Part shown: piece after piece, positions 44,901 to 55,859 of the stretch
How the letters are laid out: every line of letters starts with the position of its first letter
Position numbering within the stretch: position 1 is the stretch's first letter
Assembly (NCBI GenBank): GCA_037783415.1
Contig: JAZGTN010000016.1
Span: forward strand, 2,353,001-2,417,000
Length of the DNA: 64,000 bases
Source: Leptasterias polaris
Taxonomy: Eukaryota > Echinodermata > Asteroidea > Forcipulatida > Asteriidae
Direction: 5' to 3'
Notes under the pieces: generated by a model
Seen by the model: the letters and a program-made list of their open reading frames with translations, nothing else
The model's database searches: none
What the model was told of the DNA's origin: nothing
Translations under genes and position numbers: made by a program

Positions 44901-47900
44901 CAAAACCTTTAGTTATCTTATGGATCATGTCCATTACGGCCATGTCAGTAGAATATTTACTCCTAAATCCATACTGACCGTTATACAGGATGTCAAATTT
45001 AGATACAAAAGAAGATGTTCTAATATAAACTAGTTTTTCAAGTAATTTTGAAAAGCACGATAAAACAGATATAGGCCTGTAGTTGCCTGTTTCACAGCGA
45101 TCTCCCGTTTTAAATATAGGAGTCACTTTTGCCATTTTAAGTTTATCGGGAAAAATACCCTTAGATAGGGACAAATTAAAAACATGACATAATGGGCGAC
45201 TAACTTGGGAAATAACGGATTTAAGAACATCTGGACTTGCATCGTCATATCCTGCACTCTTGCCGTTCTTAAACGATTTAGCAATATCACAGATCTCATT
45301 TTGATCGGTAGGAAAAAAGTAGAGTGATTCGGGAGAGTTACCTTTCAAAAATTCTCTGTATGGAATTTCAGTTTGGGGAATTTTATTATTTAATGAGGGG
45401 CCAATGTTAGTAAAATAATCATTAAATATGTTAACTATCTCATTAGGATCGTTTACTTGTCTACCCTCGTGGTTGAGCTTCATTTCAGGTTTACGATTAC
45501 CAGTTTTATTATTAAGAATGAGTTTAATAATCTTCCATGTCTTTTTTACATCATTTTTTGCATTGTCAAATTTATCTTGATAATATTTCGCCTTGGCTTG
45601 TTTTATTAGTGTGTTTAGTTTATTACGGCAAGTTGTATACTTTTGTTTATTTAATGCAGTTGGTTTGCTAATATATTTTTTATACAATCTATGTTTAAAT
45701 TTCACAGATTTAATTAAACCGGTAGTCATCCAACTTTTGAGCTTCGAGATCTTTTTGGGTTTAACTTTTTGCTTTGGAAAATGTTTGTCATACAACAAAG
45801 TATACTTAGAATGAAACATATTAAAAGCCTGGTTCGGATCCTCGTTAGATAAAGTATCACCCCAATCAGTATCAGCTAAATCATTCGAAAAATTGGCAAT
45901 ATTCCCGGCATTAATAACCCTTCTGAATTGGTCAGTACACCGTCGAGTCTGGTGAGCATCTATTAAAGATGAGACCTGGAAGATAGGAAGATGATCTGTA
46001 ATTTCAGTAAATAAAATTCCACTAGAAACGTCACCATCGATTTTGTTGGAGATTATGTTGTCAATAACAGTTGCAGTCGTGTCCGTGATACGAGTAGGTC
46101 TGTTAATTAATGGCCTATGATAATTACTGAAAATGCTATTGACAAAGTTTTGAGTGGTTCGATGGGAATCGTATTGCAAAAGATCTATATTAAAGTCGCC
46201 CATAATAAAAGTTAGTTTGTTTTCTTGGTTAATTTTTTGGAGAACAACATCAAATACATCAACAAAAGCAGCAGGATTAACCTTAGGTGGCTTATATAAT
46301 ACACCGACAATAATATTTGTTTGCCCTGAACGCAGTATTTCAATAAAAAGTGACTCACAACATTCCTTGTCTATAGTTAGATCCTTTCTGAGGTTGAATA
46401 CCAGGGAATCATGTACATATAGTGCAACGCCTCCACCAGCTTTATCTTTTCTATTATTTGATAAGAAACTGTATCCATTTACTTCAAATGGAGGACTATT
46501 TTCATGGAGCCAGGTTTCGGTAAAACCAAGAATAGAAAACTGAAAATTCAGGAGGTCGAGATAATCGCAGATACTGTCAAAATTTTTATAGAAACTTCTT
46601 GCATTCAGATGAAATGTGGAAAAGGTGTTATTAGTGGATTTGTTTTTAAACTTTTCATGAAATTGATCACAAAAAAGATAATCTGAGGATTGACTTATGT
46701 TGCCAAAAAAATTACTGTCAGGATCATTATCAGAGTTCCCTGGAAACTGGTTGTTAAAAATAAGAGGATTGAGTCGGAGATTTGAGAGTCTATCAGTATT
46801 AAATTTGTGGTTAGTTTGAAGTTCTGCAAGGGCGACATGGAAATCCAAGTCATCCTCTAAATGATTAAAGGGTAAGGCGTGCTGGTGGCACGGTCGTTGA
46901 CTACTGCATAGTTCACAGGTACTAGCCATTGTTAACCATAATAAAGAAGTACAAGTGAACAATAACCCTAGTAAGAGATAAATAACATTCCTCAGCTGTC
47001 ATGTTTTTGTGCAAGCTAATGGTGGTGGTAGCCATAGTGATGTAACAAACAGTAGGTCCTAACAAGATGCATTTATAAATACAAGCCATGAACGAATAAT
47101 GAAAAAAAACACATGTGGCAATACCTGCTCCGAGAGAATCGTAATAAAAAATAATCACATTACGTCGATTTACAGATGTTTTTTTTAAGATTACCGGTAA
47201 ACCCTTGGATTGGGATATGATCTTATGTAGAAGATTGCTTTCCTTCGGGCTTGATGTACTTCTGGCCGTTTATGTACAGATCCCCGTTACGAAATACGGG
47301 CCTGCCACCGGATTCGTAGGCTTTCTTCATGACATCCCGCAGGTCTCGCTTTTTGACAACATCGACGGCAGGAAGATCTTGCAGGAGAAACAAGGGCGAG
47401 TTGGCAAGGGCTCGTTTGGCGTTCCTCAGGACCTGTAGTCGCTCCGTCCGGTACAGGAATTTGACAAGGATATGACGAGGTTTATCTGTCAGATCTGATG
47501 CAAATCTTGCTGAGCGACCAGTCCGATGTGCATTCTCGATTGCAATGTTTGGCATGTCGAATTTGGTTGTAAATATGTCACTTGCCGTTTCGTAGGGTAC
47601 TGCTGGATTCTCATTAAGGGTCTCCGGCACTCCACCAATTCTCAGATTAAAGCCCCTAGAGTAGCGTTCTTGTTGTAGACTAGCCTCCTGAAGCTTATTA
47701 ACTTTGGTCAGGGCCTCTTCCACTTGCTTCGCCATCTTGGAAGCCCGTTCGGCAAATAATATATTTTCTGCTTGAAGATCTTCCACAGATTTGTTAGTGA
47801 ATGTGATAGATTTCTCCATCTCTTCATGATTTTCCTCCATCTTTCCCATCCTGGTGAGTAGATCCCGTTGATTATCAATAACTTGATCTAGCTTACCATG

Positions 47901-49065
47901 AATATCAGCTGCCATGTTCTTGATTTCCCGCCGCAGGCAAGAAATCTCATTGTCCGATGGGGGGCATTGTGATCTTGTGGTCGGCCCTTGGTCATCTGAC
48001 GTGCTTGGCGCGGGAAGATCAGTACTCGGGACATCGGTTGACACATTTGAGCCCTTATTTTTATCCTTTTTCGGCGGCATGGTGGCGATATTAGAGTCTG
48101 CTTGCTGGTATAGAGCAGTGACGGTGAAAAAATCGAGGTTTAATGAAGAGATGGAGTAGATATTGGCAGACTCTCACGGAGCAAGGAAAAAACACGTCCG
48201 TTCAGTTCAACATCACAACAAATAGGCTGCCATTCTGTCATTCGTCCTGGACCCTTGAAACATGGCCTTCCCATCTCCATTTGATCTCCTTTATCTTTAC
48301 AATGATAACAATGATGTCCTTGACTTTTGGTGTTACCACAAACTTAATATACATGCGCATTGAGACCCCACCATGCCTCAAAATGCAATTGTGTGTTGAT
48401 TTGACAAAATCTTCCATTAAATGTCCATTCATTTTCTCCATTCAGCTCCATACAACTTTGCAGCTGTTCAAAGTCAGCTAGTGGTTGCAGATAGCACCAA
48501 CTTAGTCAAAGTGTACAATAAGGATGGCACATTGGCATTCGACTTCCCCACAGTGCCTCCTAGGGAGGTGGGCGAGACAGCAGTGGACCTCCAGAGCGTT
48601 GCTATCAAGAAGGATGGCAACATCATCATAGGAGATGTTAGAAGGAAAACTTTAACAGAACACAGCCCTGTCGATGGTTCACTGCTACGCACCATTCCAG
48701 TCAAGACCGCGCCCTACTTTTTGGCCGTTGACAGCATCTATGACAGGGTTTTGATCAGCGGAGGTAAACAACCTCAACTAGACGTTGTGGATGGCGATGG
48801 CATTGGACTGTTCACCATCACGCCGACCATCCGCAATGGGTGTGTGACATTCTGCAGAGGTGTATGCTGTGACAGCACAGGCATCTACCTTGCAACGGGC
48901 GATGACTTCCACGCTGGCCATGTCCATCAGTATGACGCTGTCGGTAGATTCCTGAGCTGCATTGAGGATTGTCTGCAGTATCCTTATGGAATCACATTCA
49001 CATCAGACAAGAAGGAGCTGGCATTGACGTACTACCAGTCAGTCAAGATATATCACAAGGTGTAA
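41906..49065 (+). CDS. TRIM-like RING/B-box protein, copy 1, with a reading-frame break
   Basis: By homology this is a TRIM-type E3 ubiquitin ligase. Exon 1 (41906-42988) starts at an ATG directly after a CCACAG acceptor, so a non-coding exon must lie upstream. It encodes a complete C3HC4 RING (Cys16, 19, 31; His33; Cys36, 39, 52, 55) and a B-box 2, then the coiled coil. At 42410-42472 the RING/B-box frame runs to a stop while the coiled-coil frame (KKVQQRASELIAEVK) continues in another frame, so an indel separates them relative to copy 2. Exon 2 (48446-49065, after TTCAG) encodes the beta-propeller-like C-terminus (DSTNLVKVYNKDGTLAFDFP) and joins in phase 1. The exon total is 2 nt over a multiple of three. 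Either this is a decaying gene, or there is a sequence error or polymorphism. The intron is 5.46 kb, against 0.55 kb in copy 2, because of a LINE insertion. Confidence 0.75.
43765..46962 (-). CDS. LINE ORF2: endonuclease and reverse transcriptase
   Basis: This protein of up to 1,065 residues performs target-primed reverse transcription. The N-terminal third is an apurinic-type (EEP) endonuclease, with LGFTETWLHE, YKPP, IMGDFNIDLL and a TDHLPIF motif carrying the catalytic Asp-His. The reverse transcriptase follows, with VTPIFKTGDRCETGNYRPIS, FLDLSKAFDTINHDIL, GVPQGSLLGPLLFSLYIND and the catalytic FADDTNIF. After the thumb, the C-terminus has the LNKLQKRAIRIV and HNYNTR signatures seen in CR1/L2-type elements. 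No stop or frameshift interrupts it. A Met about 11 codons downstream (46929) may be the real start. Clade assignment below the CR1/L2/Jockey group is not possible by eye. Confidence 0.93.
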   Translation of the reverse strand: MFTCTSLLWLTMASTCELCSSQRPCHQHALPFNHLEDDLDFHVALAELQTNHKFNTDRLSNLRLNPLIFNNQFPGNSDNDPDSNFFGNISQSSDYLFCDQFHEKFKNKSTNNTFSTFHLNARSFYKNFDSICDYLDLLNFQFSILGFTETWLHENSPPFEVNGYSFLSNNRKDKAGGGVALYVHDSLVFNLRKDLTIDKECCESLFIEILRSGQTNIIVGVLYKPPKVNPAAFVDVFDVVLQKINQENKLTFIMGDFNIDLLQYDSHRTTQNFVNSIFSNYHRPLINRPTRITDTTATVIDNIISNKIDGDVSSGILFTEITDHLPIFQVSSLIDAHQTRRCTDQFRRVINAGNIANFSNDLADTDWGDTLSNEDPNQAFNMFHSKYTLLYDKHFPKQKVKPKKISKLKSWMTTGLIKSVKFKHRLYKKYISKPTALNKQKYTTCRNKLNTLIKQAKAKYYQDKFDNAKNDVKKTWKIIKLILNNKTGNRKPEMKLNHEGRQVNDPNEIVNIFNDYFTNIGPSLNNKIPQTEIPYREFLKGNSPESLYFFPTDQNEICDIAKSFKNGKSAGYDDASPDVLKSVISQVSRPLCHVFNLSLSKGIFPDKLKMAKVTPIFKTGDRCETGNYRPISVLSCFSKLLEKLVYIRTSSFVSKFDILYNGQYGFRSKYSTDMAVMDMIHKITKGFENKCISIGVFLDLSKAFDTINHDILIHKLNFYGIRGTPLNWFCSYLSNRNQYTKLDSCFSSMNTITCGVPQGSLLGPLLFSLYINDICQASKLFSFILFADDTNIFYSSNNTDLETIVSLVNIELAKVSIWLQSNRLSLNSQKCTFMVFRNRKKKLSTSNCQVKINNELILQVSHTKFLGVYIDECLSWKFHIKELENKISKNIGIMSRLKYTLPSSILRTLYCSLILSYLSYCNVIWANTYKSNLDRLNKLQKRAIRIVSKVHFNEHTTPLFKKYNLLSLNNINVFQQDVFMYKFINNQLPESLHNLFQRNRSIHNYNTRTASKIHIPLARTTLSQHTIFFSGPKNWNYLSSSVTNCPSINTFKCKLKSFLLNSQRT
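47223..48080 (-). CDS. LINE ORF1: coiled-coil RNA-binding protein
   Basis: A 285-residue protein upstream of ORF2 on the same strand. It has a basic, Ser/Thr-rich start (MPPKKDKNKGSN), then a long heptad-rich coiled coil (about 55-130). An L1 ORF1p-like region follows, with RYSRGFNLRIGGVPE, AHRTGR and an ILVKF strand, typical of an RRM-like plus C-terminal domain. In related elements this protein trimerises and coats the element RNA. The good Kozak context at the ATG and the position in the element support the start. Confidence 0.85.
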   Translation of the reverse strand: MPPKKDKNKGSNVSTDVPSTDLPAPSTSDDQGPTTRSQCPPSDNEISCLRREIKNMAADIHGKLDQVIDNQRDLLTRMGKMEENHEEMEKSITFTNKSVEDLQAENILFAERASKMAKQVEEALTKVNKLQEASLQQERYSRGFNLRIGGVPETLNENPAVPYETASDIFTTKFDMPNIAIENAHRTGRSARFASDLTDKPRHILVKFLYRTERLQVLRNAKRALANSPLFLLQDLPAVDVVKKRDLRDVMKKAYESGGRPVFRNGDLYINGQKYIKPEGKQSST

Positions 49066-49503
49066 TGGAAGAGCAAACTTGTTAATAGGCGACAAAGTGT
49101 AATCATTCACATCACAAATGTCTAATCGCAGGTAGCTACAATGTACTTACTCCTGGGTGATGCCAAGAAAATATAGGCCTATATTAAGTAGCTTGCTCAA
49201 GGGCACAAGTCTCATGACTGGAACTCAAGTTGACTTTTGGATGACTCGGCCACCAGAACTTGAGTTTATATGTGCTAGGCCCAAGTTTTTTTCATATCAG
49301 TCGGGGATATCATCATTTCAAGATTTAAACACAGCATGTCCATTTTTACACAAACAATTATTAACAATATGTTTGGTTGGTAGTTTGTTGGGTGTTGGGG
49401 TGTTTGTCCTCAATCTGGTTAGCCTTTGATATAGCAGTTGAATTGTACCCCACAACACTAAGAATGAGTTGAAATAAAGTTTGTTTGCAAACAATATCAA
49501 TAT

Positions 49504-49745
49504 CAATATTGGGCAGTCGGGTGGGCGTAGTGGTCTCCTACTTCCCCTTCCACCTCTAGGACCTAGGTTTGAATCCCGCCGGGGTCCATTTGTTGATTGG
49601 GTTTGCAGACCTTACCTGGTTTCCCTGGAATAATTTTCTGTAATTTTCCTCATTACATCTGAAACTGAAACTTCCTTCTTTGTCTTCTTTCTACGGGTTT
49701 CTTGGCTAGTATGGTGATTAAGTTCGCATTTCTGAGACCTCTTGG
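49504..49745 (+). mobile_element. tRNA-derived SINE
   Basis: GGGCAGTCGGGTGGGCGTAG resembles an acceptor stem and box A, and GGTTTGAATCCCGCC a box B. A non-tRNA body and an AATAAATAA-type end follow. Confidence 0.65.
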
Positions 49746-50354
49746 CTCACAACCAGAATTAATCAATCAAATAAATGCAAATAAATAATCAAGAAGACGA
49801 ATTAAGCCCCCCCCCCCAAAAAAGAAGAAAATAAATAAAATAAAACACAAAAACGGACATAGTTTGGTATAATAAAAAACTTTACAATGAATATACTTGT
49901 TCCTATATTTATAGTATGCAACAATATAGATATATATATATATATTACCACAATCACTTCACGACAAGTTGTGTTATTTTAGGTGCACAGAAAGTGTTTT
50001 TAAAAGTCAATATTGTGTATAATTTTCTTACACAGATTCTGTTTAGAAAATGCATAACTCAGAAATTGAACTGGGTGAGGGGCATTAGTGGTGGAAATGT
50101 TGCTCGAAAAATATTGGGCAGATGATGCTTCTCTGGTGGAGTACCATTAGAGTGTACTGTGATTGTTTTTGTAAATTTAATATTATTGTAAGTCTTCATT
50201 TTTTCCCAAGTGATACAATCATCACAAATCAGATTTTGAATGTTGGACATTTATTTGTTTTTTACCAACTGCATGTAGATTTGTAACATCAAAGTAACAT
50301 TTTATAAAAGTTAGAAAGCACTTCTTAAAAGACATGTTGTAGTTAAGAAGCTTA

Positions 50355-50729
50355 GGGTCGGTATACGTTTGGTAATGAATTTGAAAATTAATGGCAATAA
50401 CAAATTATGTGGTAAGAAGCACAGCAGCTTTTGATGGTATAAAGCATTTTAAGAATAAATTCACTTCAAAGTAATTGGGTAATGGAAAAAGGTATCAGGT
50501 TTTATGCCCCAGAATTTGAATCTGAGAAGCGTTTCTGTCAGAAACGTTTCTCAGATTGTGTATTCCTACATATTCGTTCCGGTTTTTTGAGCGATATCTA
50601 ATCTAAAAAACGCGACCACCTTTTGAAGTTAAATTTTCACAGGTTAGTTTTATTGAATATATCTACATATTACATAGGATTTAAATAATTGAATGGTTCC
50701 AAAAACCAAAGGTATACTTTGCCTTAAAA
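50355..50729 (+). mobile_element. MITE family 1, copy F
   Basis: GGTCGGTATACGTTTGG to AAAGGTATACTTTGCC, with the same internal blocks. The central palindrome has a single G-T mismatch between its arms. Confidence 0.8.
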
Positions 50730-51084
50730 TCTAACTCAATATATAGCTATTTAGTTGAATTACGAGTTGCATTCAATGTACACAGTGTACGTAAGTCATA
50801 ATTTGCATTAGATCAATTTTATCTGATGATAATCTAGAAGCTCTTCTCAAGATAAAGAAAATCTGATCATGATTTAGATAATCTCATCATGTGTTTATAC
50901 CTTCTGATTTGAATTTTTAAAGGTTACTCATTCTGATCAGGATCAGAAAAATCTGATCAGTATCTAGATAATCAATTTTTAGTGGTCTGTTTGTATGACA
51001 GGAGGATATTTTGAACAGGATCAAGTTAATTTGATCAGGATCTAGATATAAGCTCATTGCAAATTAAATATTATAAGCAGAATC

Positions 51085-51600
51085 ATTTCATTTGGGATAT
51101 TAGTAATCTGATAAGGATTTAAATCATCTCGTCCGGACTTATGTAGATAATCTCATCACAATCTTATGTGTGTCTTCTCATTAGGACTTTGGTAATCTTA
51201 TCACGATTGAGATCATCCGATCTGGACCTAAATGAAGATAATTGCATCATAATCTCATCAAAATCTTATGTGTGTCTTCTCATTAGGTCATTGGTAATCT
51301 AATATCAGTATTGAGATTATCTGATCTGGACATACATGTAGATAATCTCATCACAATGTTAGTGTGTGTCTTCTCATAAGGATAATAACTTAATCTTATC
51401 AGGATTGAGATAATCTGATCTGGAACTACATGTAGATAATCTCATCACAATCTTAGTGTGTGTCGTCTCTTAAGGATAATAACTTAATCTTATCAGGATT
51501 GAGATCATCTGATCTGGACAAACATGTAGATAAGCTCACAGTACAATTTTAGTGTATATCATCTGATTAAGATATTGGTATGCAGATCAATCTCATCAAA
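51085..51600 (+). repeat. Minisatellite of 92-102 bp units rich in ATCTGATC words
   Basis: The TCTCATCACAATCTTA motif recurs at about 51151, 51253, 51346, 51440 and, degenerate, 51532. Each is followed by a GTGTGTCTTCTC and then a GAGATCATCTGATCTGG block. Looser GATC-rich sequence extends back to about 50810. Confidence 0.8.
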
Positions 51601-51639
51601 ACTAGATAGTCATATGGAAAGTTAATCTTTTGATCAAGA

Positions 51640-51835
51640 TTTAGATAATATTCATAACAACACCTTTTAATCTCAATGATTTTGCCAAAGTGTCTACTGA
51701 AACATTGAAGGACTAATAGGGTGAGTGTCAGGGTCAACAAGGCAAGTTGCTTCCTCCATCATGTTCATGGCTTTTCATCCTTGGCAAATCTCTGAGGGGA
51801 AATTACAGTTTCTACCGCTCAATCTCTAACTGCCA
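51640..51835 (+). repeat. Segment duplicated at 54.64-55.81 kb (empty site)
   Basis: AGGGTGAGTGTCAGGGTCAA through GTTCATGGCTTTTCATCCTT and CTCAATCTCTAACTGCCA match the sequence on both sides of the hAT-type insertion at 54757-55678. Confidence 0.8.
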
Positions 51836-52979
51836 ATATCTTTTCCAACTACATCTTAAGAGTTTGTATTCTCATCAACGATTTTTTGGCCAACTCCAGA
51901 GACACCCATTAATCCCCTCTGATGTTTTTCAATGACTGCGGTTTCTATGGTAACCAATTTCTCCTGACAGGACCTCATCAATGATGCTAGCTTCACTTTC
52001 CGTGCCTTTTTGTAATGCCGCTTGGATTTCAAGTGTCCTGAAATTAATAAAATATCAGATGCAGCTTACTCTCTGACTTTGCTAAACTTTAAATGATCTT
52101 GCTGAGTATTCTAGGGCTCCTTGAAGTACTTGACCCATATGATGCCTTATAATGATGCCTAGTAACGTGGAGTATGCATGCGCACAAGCAAATATTCCCT
52201 GCTAACTTGTGAAATATGCTTGACGTTAGCACGGAACTCCCTGCTTCCGCAAACGCCAATTCTTTGCTTACGGTAAGCAGAGCCATGAAATGGGGCTTTA
52301 ACATTGTTTGTCGGTGCTTCCCTTCCAGGGGTAAGTGACAAGCGGGAATGATGCTGCCCACGGGAATAAGGTTGTTAAAGACCCAAACTGAGGCTGGAGA
52401 AGAAGATAAGTCTGTTCCCTTGTTAGTCACTGGGGAAAAGTGTTCATTTATTGTTATTATCTATAAGGAACATGACCCAAACAGCTCACACATGAACCCC
52501 GGTTTATTGACCTGGAAAGATGTCAACAACACACATAGGACCAACCAGTAAACTAAAAGGAAATGCAACTTGGCCGTTTGGCCACATCCGATAATTGGAA
52601 TCATGTTCCATCCAGGATGTAGGAATTTCAACATGAAAGCCACACTCTGAGGCAAGTACTACAACAATGCCATGCCTCAAACACAAAGAAGCCTACAGAT
52701 CCCAATTGATCACTTGACCCAAGAGAGGGTCTTAAGAAAAGAAGAGGGAAAAAGTACTTTATCACCAGTAATCCAAGCTGTGTATGACAAGGTTCTACTG
52801 AGAAACCATTCAACTTTGATGTGTGTCTTTCTCCATCTTGGCCAAGTTTCAAGAGAAACCTAACAAAACGTTCTTTCTCATTGATTGCTTTTGAACTGTA
52901 CTTATGAACTTATACTCTATAAATCTTACTTTGCATATACTTGTAGCCAGTGGTTGTTATATTTTCCCTGGTTGTTATA

Positions 52980-53370
52980 AAAGGCAGTGTATACTTGTGG
53001 TAATTACTCCACAATTTAATGACCATAAAAACTTACTTGGTAAAGAGCACTGGGGAGCTAGTGGTATTATAAAACATTGTTAGAACCAACCCCCTTTAAA
53101 GTTATGTAGTTTTATAAAAAGAGTTAACTTTTCACCCCCAAATTTGAATCTGAGAAAGACTTCAGTCATGAAGCCTTTCTCGGGCAACAGAAAGCACACA
53201 ATTCTATGCAACAAGGGTGTTTGTTTCTTTCATCATTTTCTTGCAACTCCTCAATGACCAAATGAGCCCAAACTTTCACAGGTTTGTTATTTTATATGTT
53301 GGAATGGAGCACACCCAAGTAAGGATACTGGTCTTTGTCAACTACCAGAAAAGTATACACTGCCTTTAAG
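52980..53370 (+). mobile_element. MITE family 1b, copy H
   Basis: AAAGGCAGTGTATACTTGTGG to AAAAGTATACACTGCCTTT, with blocks shared with copy G (ACAAGGGTGTTTG, TTTCATCATTTTCTTGCAAC). Confidence 0.82.
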
Positions 53371-53474
53371 TTGATGAATACCTGCTCTCTACAAGTTTAC
53401 ATTATTGTTTTCATTTCGGTGGCTTAAAATACGAAGTGAAAGAAGAATGTGAAACTTTGCACGGTGAAGATACA

Positions 53475-53605
53475 ATCAGTGAGGTTTGCGGTTACACCAT
53501 GTCAATATCTCTCTATGACTTGTGGTGGTTCTGAAAAGAATCTGGTGGTTTCATTTCAGAATCAACACAACTCCTATTTCACATGGTGTTGCAGTACTCC
53601 TCACT
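53475..53605. repeat. Fragment of the 28.4 kb foldback MITE
   Basis: GAGGTTTGCGGTTACACCATG, then TGGTGGTTCTGAAAAGAAT and CATGGTGTTGCAG, matching both arms with a shortened middle. Confidence 0.6.
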
Positions 53606-53990
53606 AGAAAAGGAAGGGGAAAAACATCAATGGCTAATCAGAAGAGAGACAACAAAATCTTACCAAGCCACTGCTGTTTGCCCACGAATACCCTTCCATC
53701 ACAGACATCACATACATGTTTGGTACAGGCATCTTCGGATGGAGTTTGAGCTTCACACACTAGAGGAGATATGGGCGACTGGTAACCCTGTTGAGTCAAG
53801 AACAAGCAACTCTGTGAATTGGGCTTTGCCCTTCACAAAGTTTGAAAGCATTGTATACTATGGGGGATTTCCGAGTTCCTACAGAAAACATCCATAGGCA
53901 TCTGATGTGGAAAGAGAATCAAATCCAAGACCATTTGCCCCCTTACTAGTTCCAAAGAAAGACAAATTCTTTCCTCAGAGGTGCCCTTTT

Positions 53991-54375
53991 TAAAGGCACT
54001 GGACACATTTTGTAATTGTCAAAGACCAGTATTCTCACTTGGTGTATCCCAACATATGCATAAAGTAACTAAACCTGTGAAAAATTGGGCTCAATTGGTC
54101 ATCGAAGTTGCAAGAAAATAATGAAAGAAAAAACACCCTTGTTGCACAAATTTGTGTGCTTTCAGAAGCCTGAAAAAGGCTTCAGGCCTGAAGTCTTTTT
54201 CAGATTCAAATATTTTAGTGAGAAATTACCTCTTTCTCAAAAACTACGTTACTTCAGAGGGAGTCGTTTCTCAAAATGTGTTATACTATCAACAGCTCTC
54301 CGTTGCTTGTTACCAAGTAAGTTTTTATGCTAATATATATTTTGAGTAATTACCAAACGTGTTCAGTGCCTTTAA
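53991..54375 (-). mobile_element. MITE family 1b, copy I
   Basis: TTTAAAGGCACTGGACACA to GTTCAGTGCCTTTAA. The central palindrome CTGAAAAAGGCTTCAGG with its partner is at about 54167-54200. Confidence 0.85.
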
Positions 54376-54756
54376 TAAGCAGGCATTATTTAGTCCTCGG
54401 GGAAAAAGTAGGGCAATTTTATTGAGTGATGATGTACGAGGCTTTACTAGACTTTTCATGCTATTTAATCACAATTTCCTTATTTTTTCAAGGGCAAAGA
54501 AATCAGAAAACAGACTGAAGTAGGAAGCACAATGCCTGAATAAGGAAGACCTGCCTTGACCTTACAAGGAACAAAGTATCAGGTCTGACGTTTTCTCCAG
54601 AGATACATATATGTTTTAAGCCCGATATTTCCTCTATGTCATTTTATCCTTGGCACATCTATGAGGGAAATGAAAGTGTCTGCTGAAACATCGAAGGACT
54701 ACTAGGGTGAGTGTCAGGGTCAACAAGGCAAGTTGTTTCCTCCAACATGTTCATGG

Positions 54757-55678
54757 TAAGCTTGGGCGATACCACGATATTATCGAAAATCACGATACAA
54801 TTTTTTAAACGATTACGATATCGTGTCTGTTTTTTTAAATCGCAATATCGGCAAATCGCGGTTTCGATGAATGATCGCGATGCATTTCCTAATCGAGATG
54901 ATATGAGCTGTTTAAAAACATAAAAAGGCACCGACCGCAATCGCAAGATTCCCAACTATTGATCCCCGACTGGGATTCGTCGAAAAGACCGACATCAAAC
55001 AGACGGTCTCATACAGACCAACATCAAACAAACGAAAACTGTGCGGTATTGCTCACGCACGTACATGTATAAAAACGTTCCTCCGACGACCACGAGGTGA
55101 TTTCTCACAAAGGGAATTTCCCTTGCCTTTTCGTTCCCACAGCTACACGCCATTCCTTCACCCCCTAACTATAAAGTTTACCACGTTAGGAGCATGCAAG
55201 CACATCTGCGGGATTGAGGTGATGAATACTATGGCAGTGCTGTGAGAAGCACTACGTCATAATTATTCACGCGATTGACCAATCGGAAAGGTATGAGAAG
55301 CACTACGTCATAATTATTCACGCGATCGGCCAATCGGAAAGCTGTGAGAAGCACTATGTCATAATTATTCACGCGATCGGCCAATCGGAAAGCGGCTGGT
55401 CAGGAATCGGCCAATCAACCTGTGCCAATTGCGTTCGTGGTGCTTCGGGTAACATGAAGAATAAAACCATGGCTAGAATGGAGAGCCTTACAGCCTTTAT
55501 CAAATTTCCATCAATAACCAATTCGCGGTGGGCACTTCAGTTTTAACACTATTTTTAAATCTGAAGTGGGTTCCCTCTCATCAACGCACGTCACAAATTA
55601 ACCGCGATATCATCGAATATCGCGATATATTTTTGACGATGTATCGTGAATAAAAAGAAGCAATATCGCCCAAGCTTA
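54757..55678. mobile_element. hAT-type non-autonomous transposon, 922 bp, with exact 8 bp target duplication
   Basis: Both ends read TAAGCTTGGGCGATA inward. GTTCATGG flanks both sides (54749-54756 and 55679-55686). A paralogous sequence at 51.7 kb has a single GTTCATGG (51763-51770) with matching flanks, so it is an empty site. Inside, CGATAT-rich sequence lies near both ends and a 51 bp tandem array sits in the middle. No transposase frame is visible. Confidence 0.88.
55241..55393. repeat. Three tandem 51 bp units with CRE-like and CCAAT motifs
   Basis: Units start at 55241, 55292 and 55343. Each contains TACGTCAT or TATGTCAT and CCAATCGG. The spacing of the two motifs is fixed in every unit. 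The array lies inside the hAT-type element. Confidence 0.85.
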
Positions 55679-55859
55679 GTTCATGGCTTTTCATCCTTGG
55701 CAAATCTCTGAGGGAAATGAAACTCAAACTTCGGAGATGAATTTAAGTGTCTCTTTGAAAAACTAATGACAGGAAACAAGAAAGTTTCTACCACTCAATC
55801 TCTAACTGCCATAAACTTAGGTGTGATCCCTGGCTATATGGTAGTTACAGGTTACTTCT

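Larger units (their letters stand above)
43480..48195 (-). mobile_element. Apparently intact non-LTR retrotransposon (CR1/L2/Jockey group) in the TRIM copy 1 intron
   Basis: The element is about 4.7 kb and lies antisense to the host gene. The 5' end is near 48195, where a 5' UTR precedes ORF1 with a GCCACC-ATG context. ORF1 (48080-47223) and ORF2 (46962-43765) are both open, separated by about 260 bp. The 3' end is near 43480, in an AATAAA-containing region bordered by a TTCTATTCTATTG-type sequence. No target duplication could be identified. Unbroken frames suggest a recent insertion that could still be active. The ends are estimates. Confidence 0.85.
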
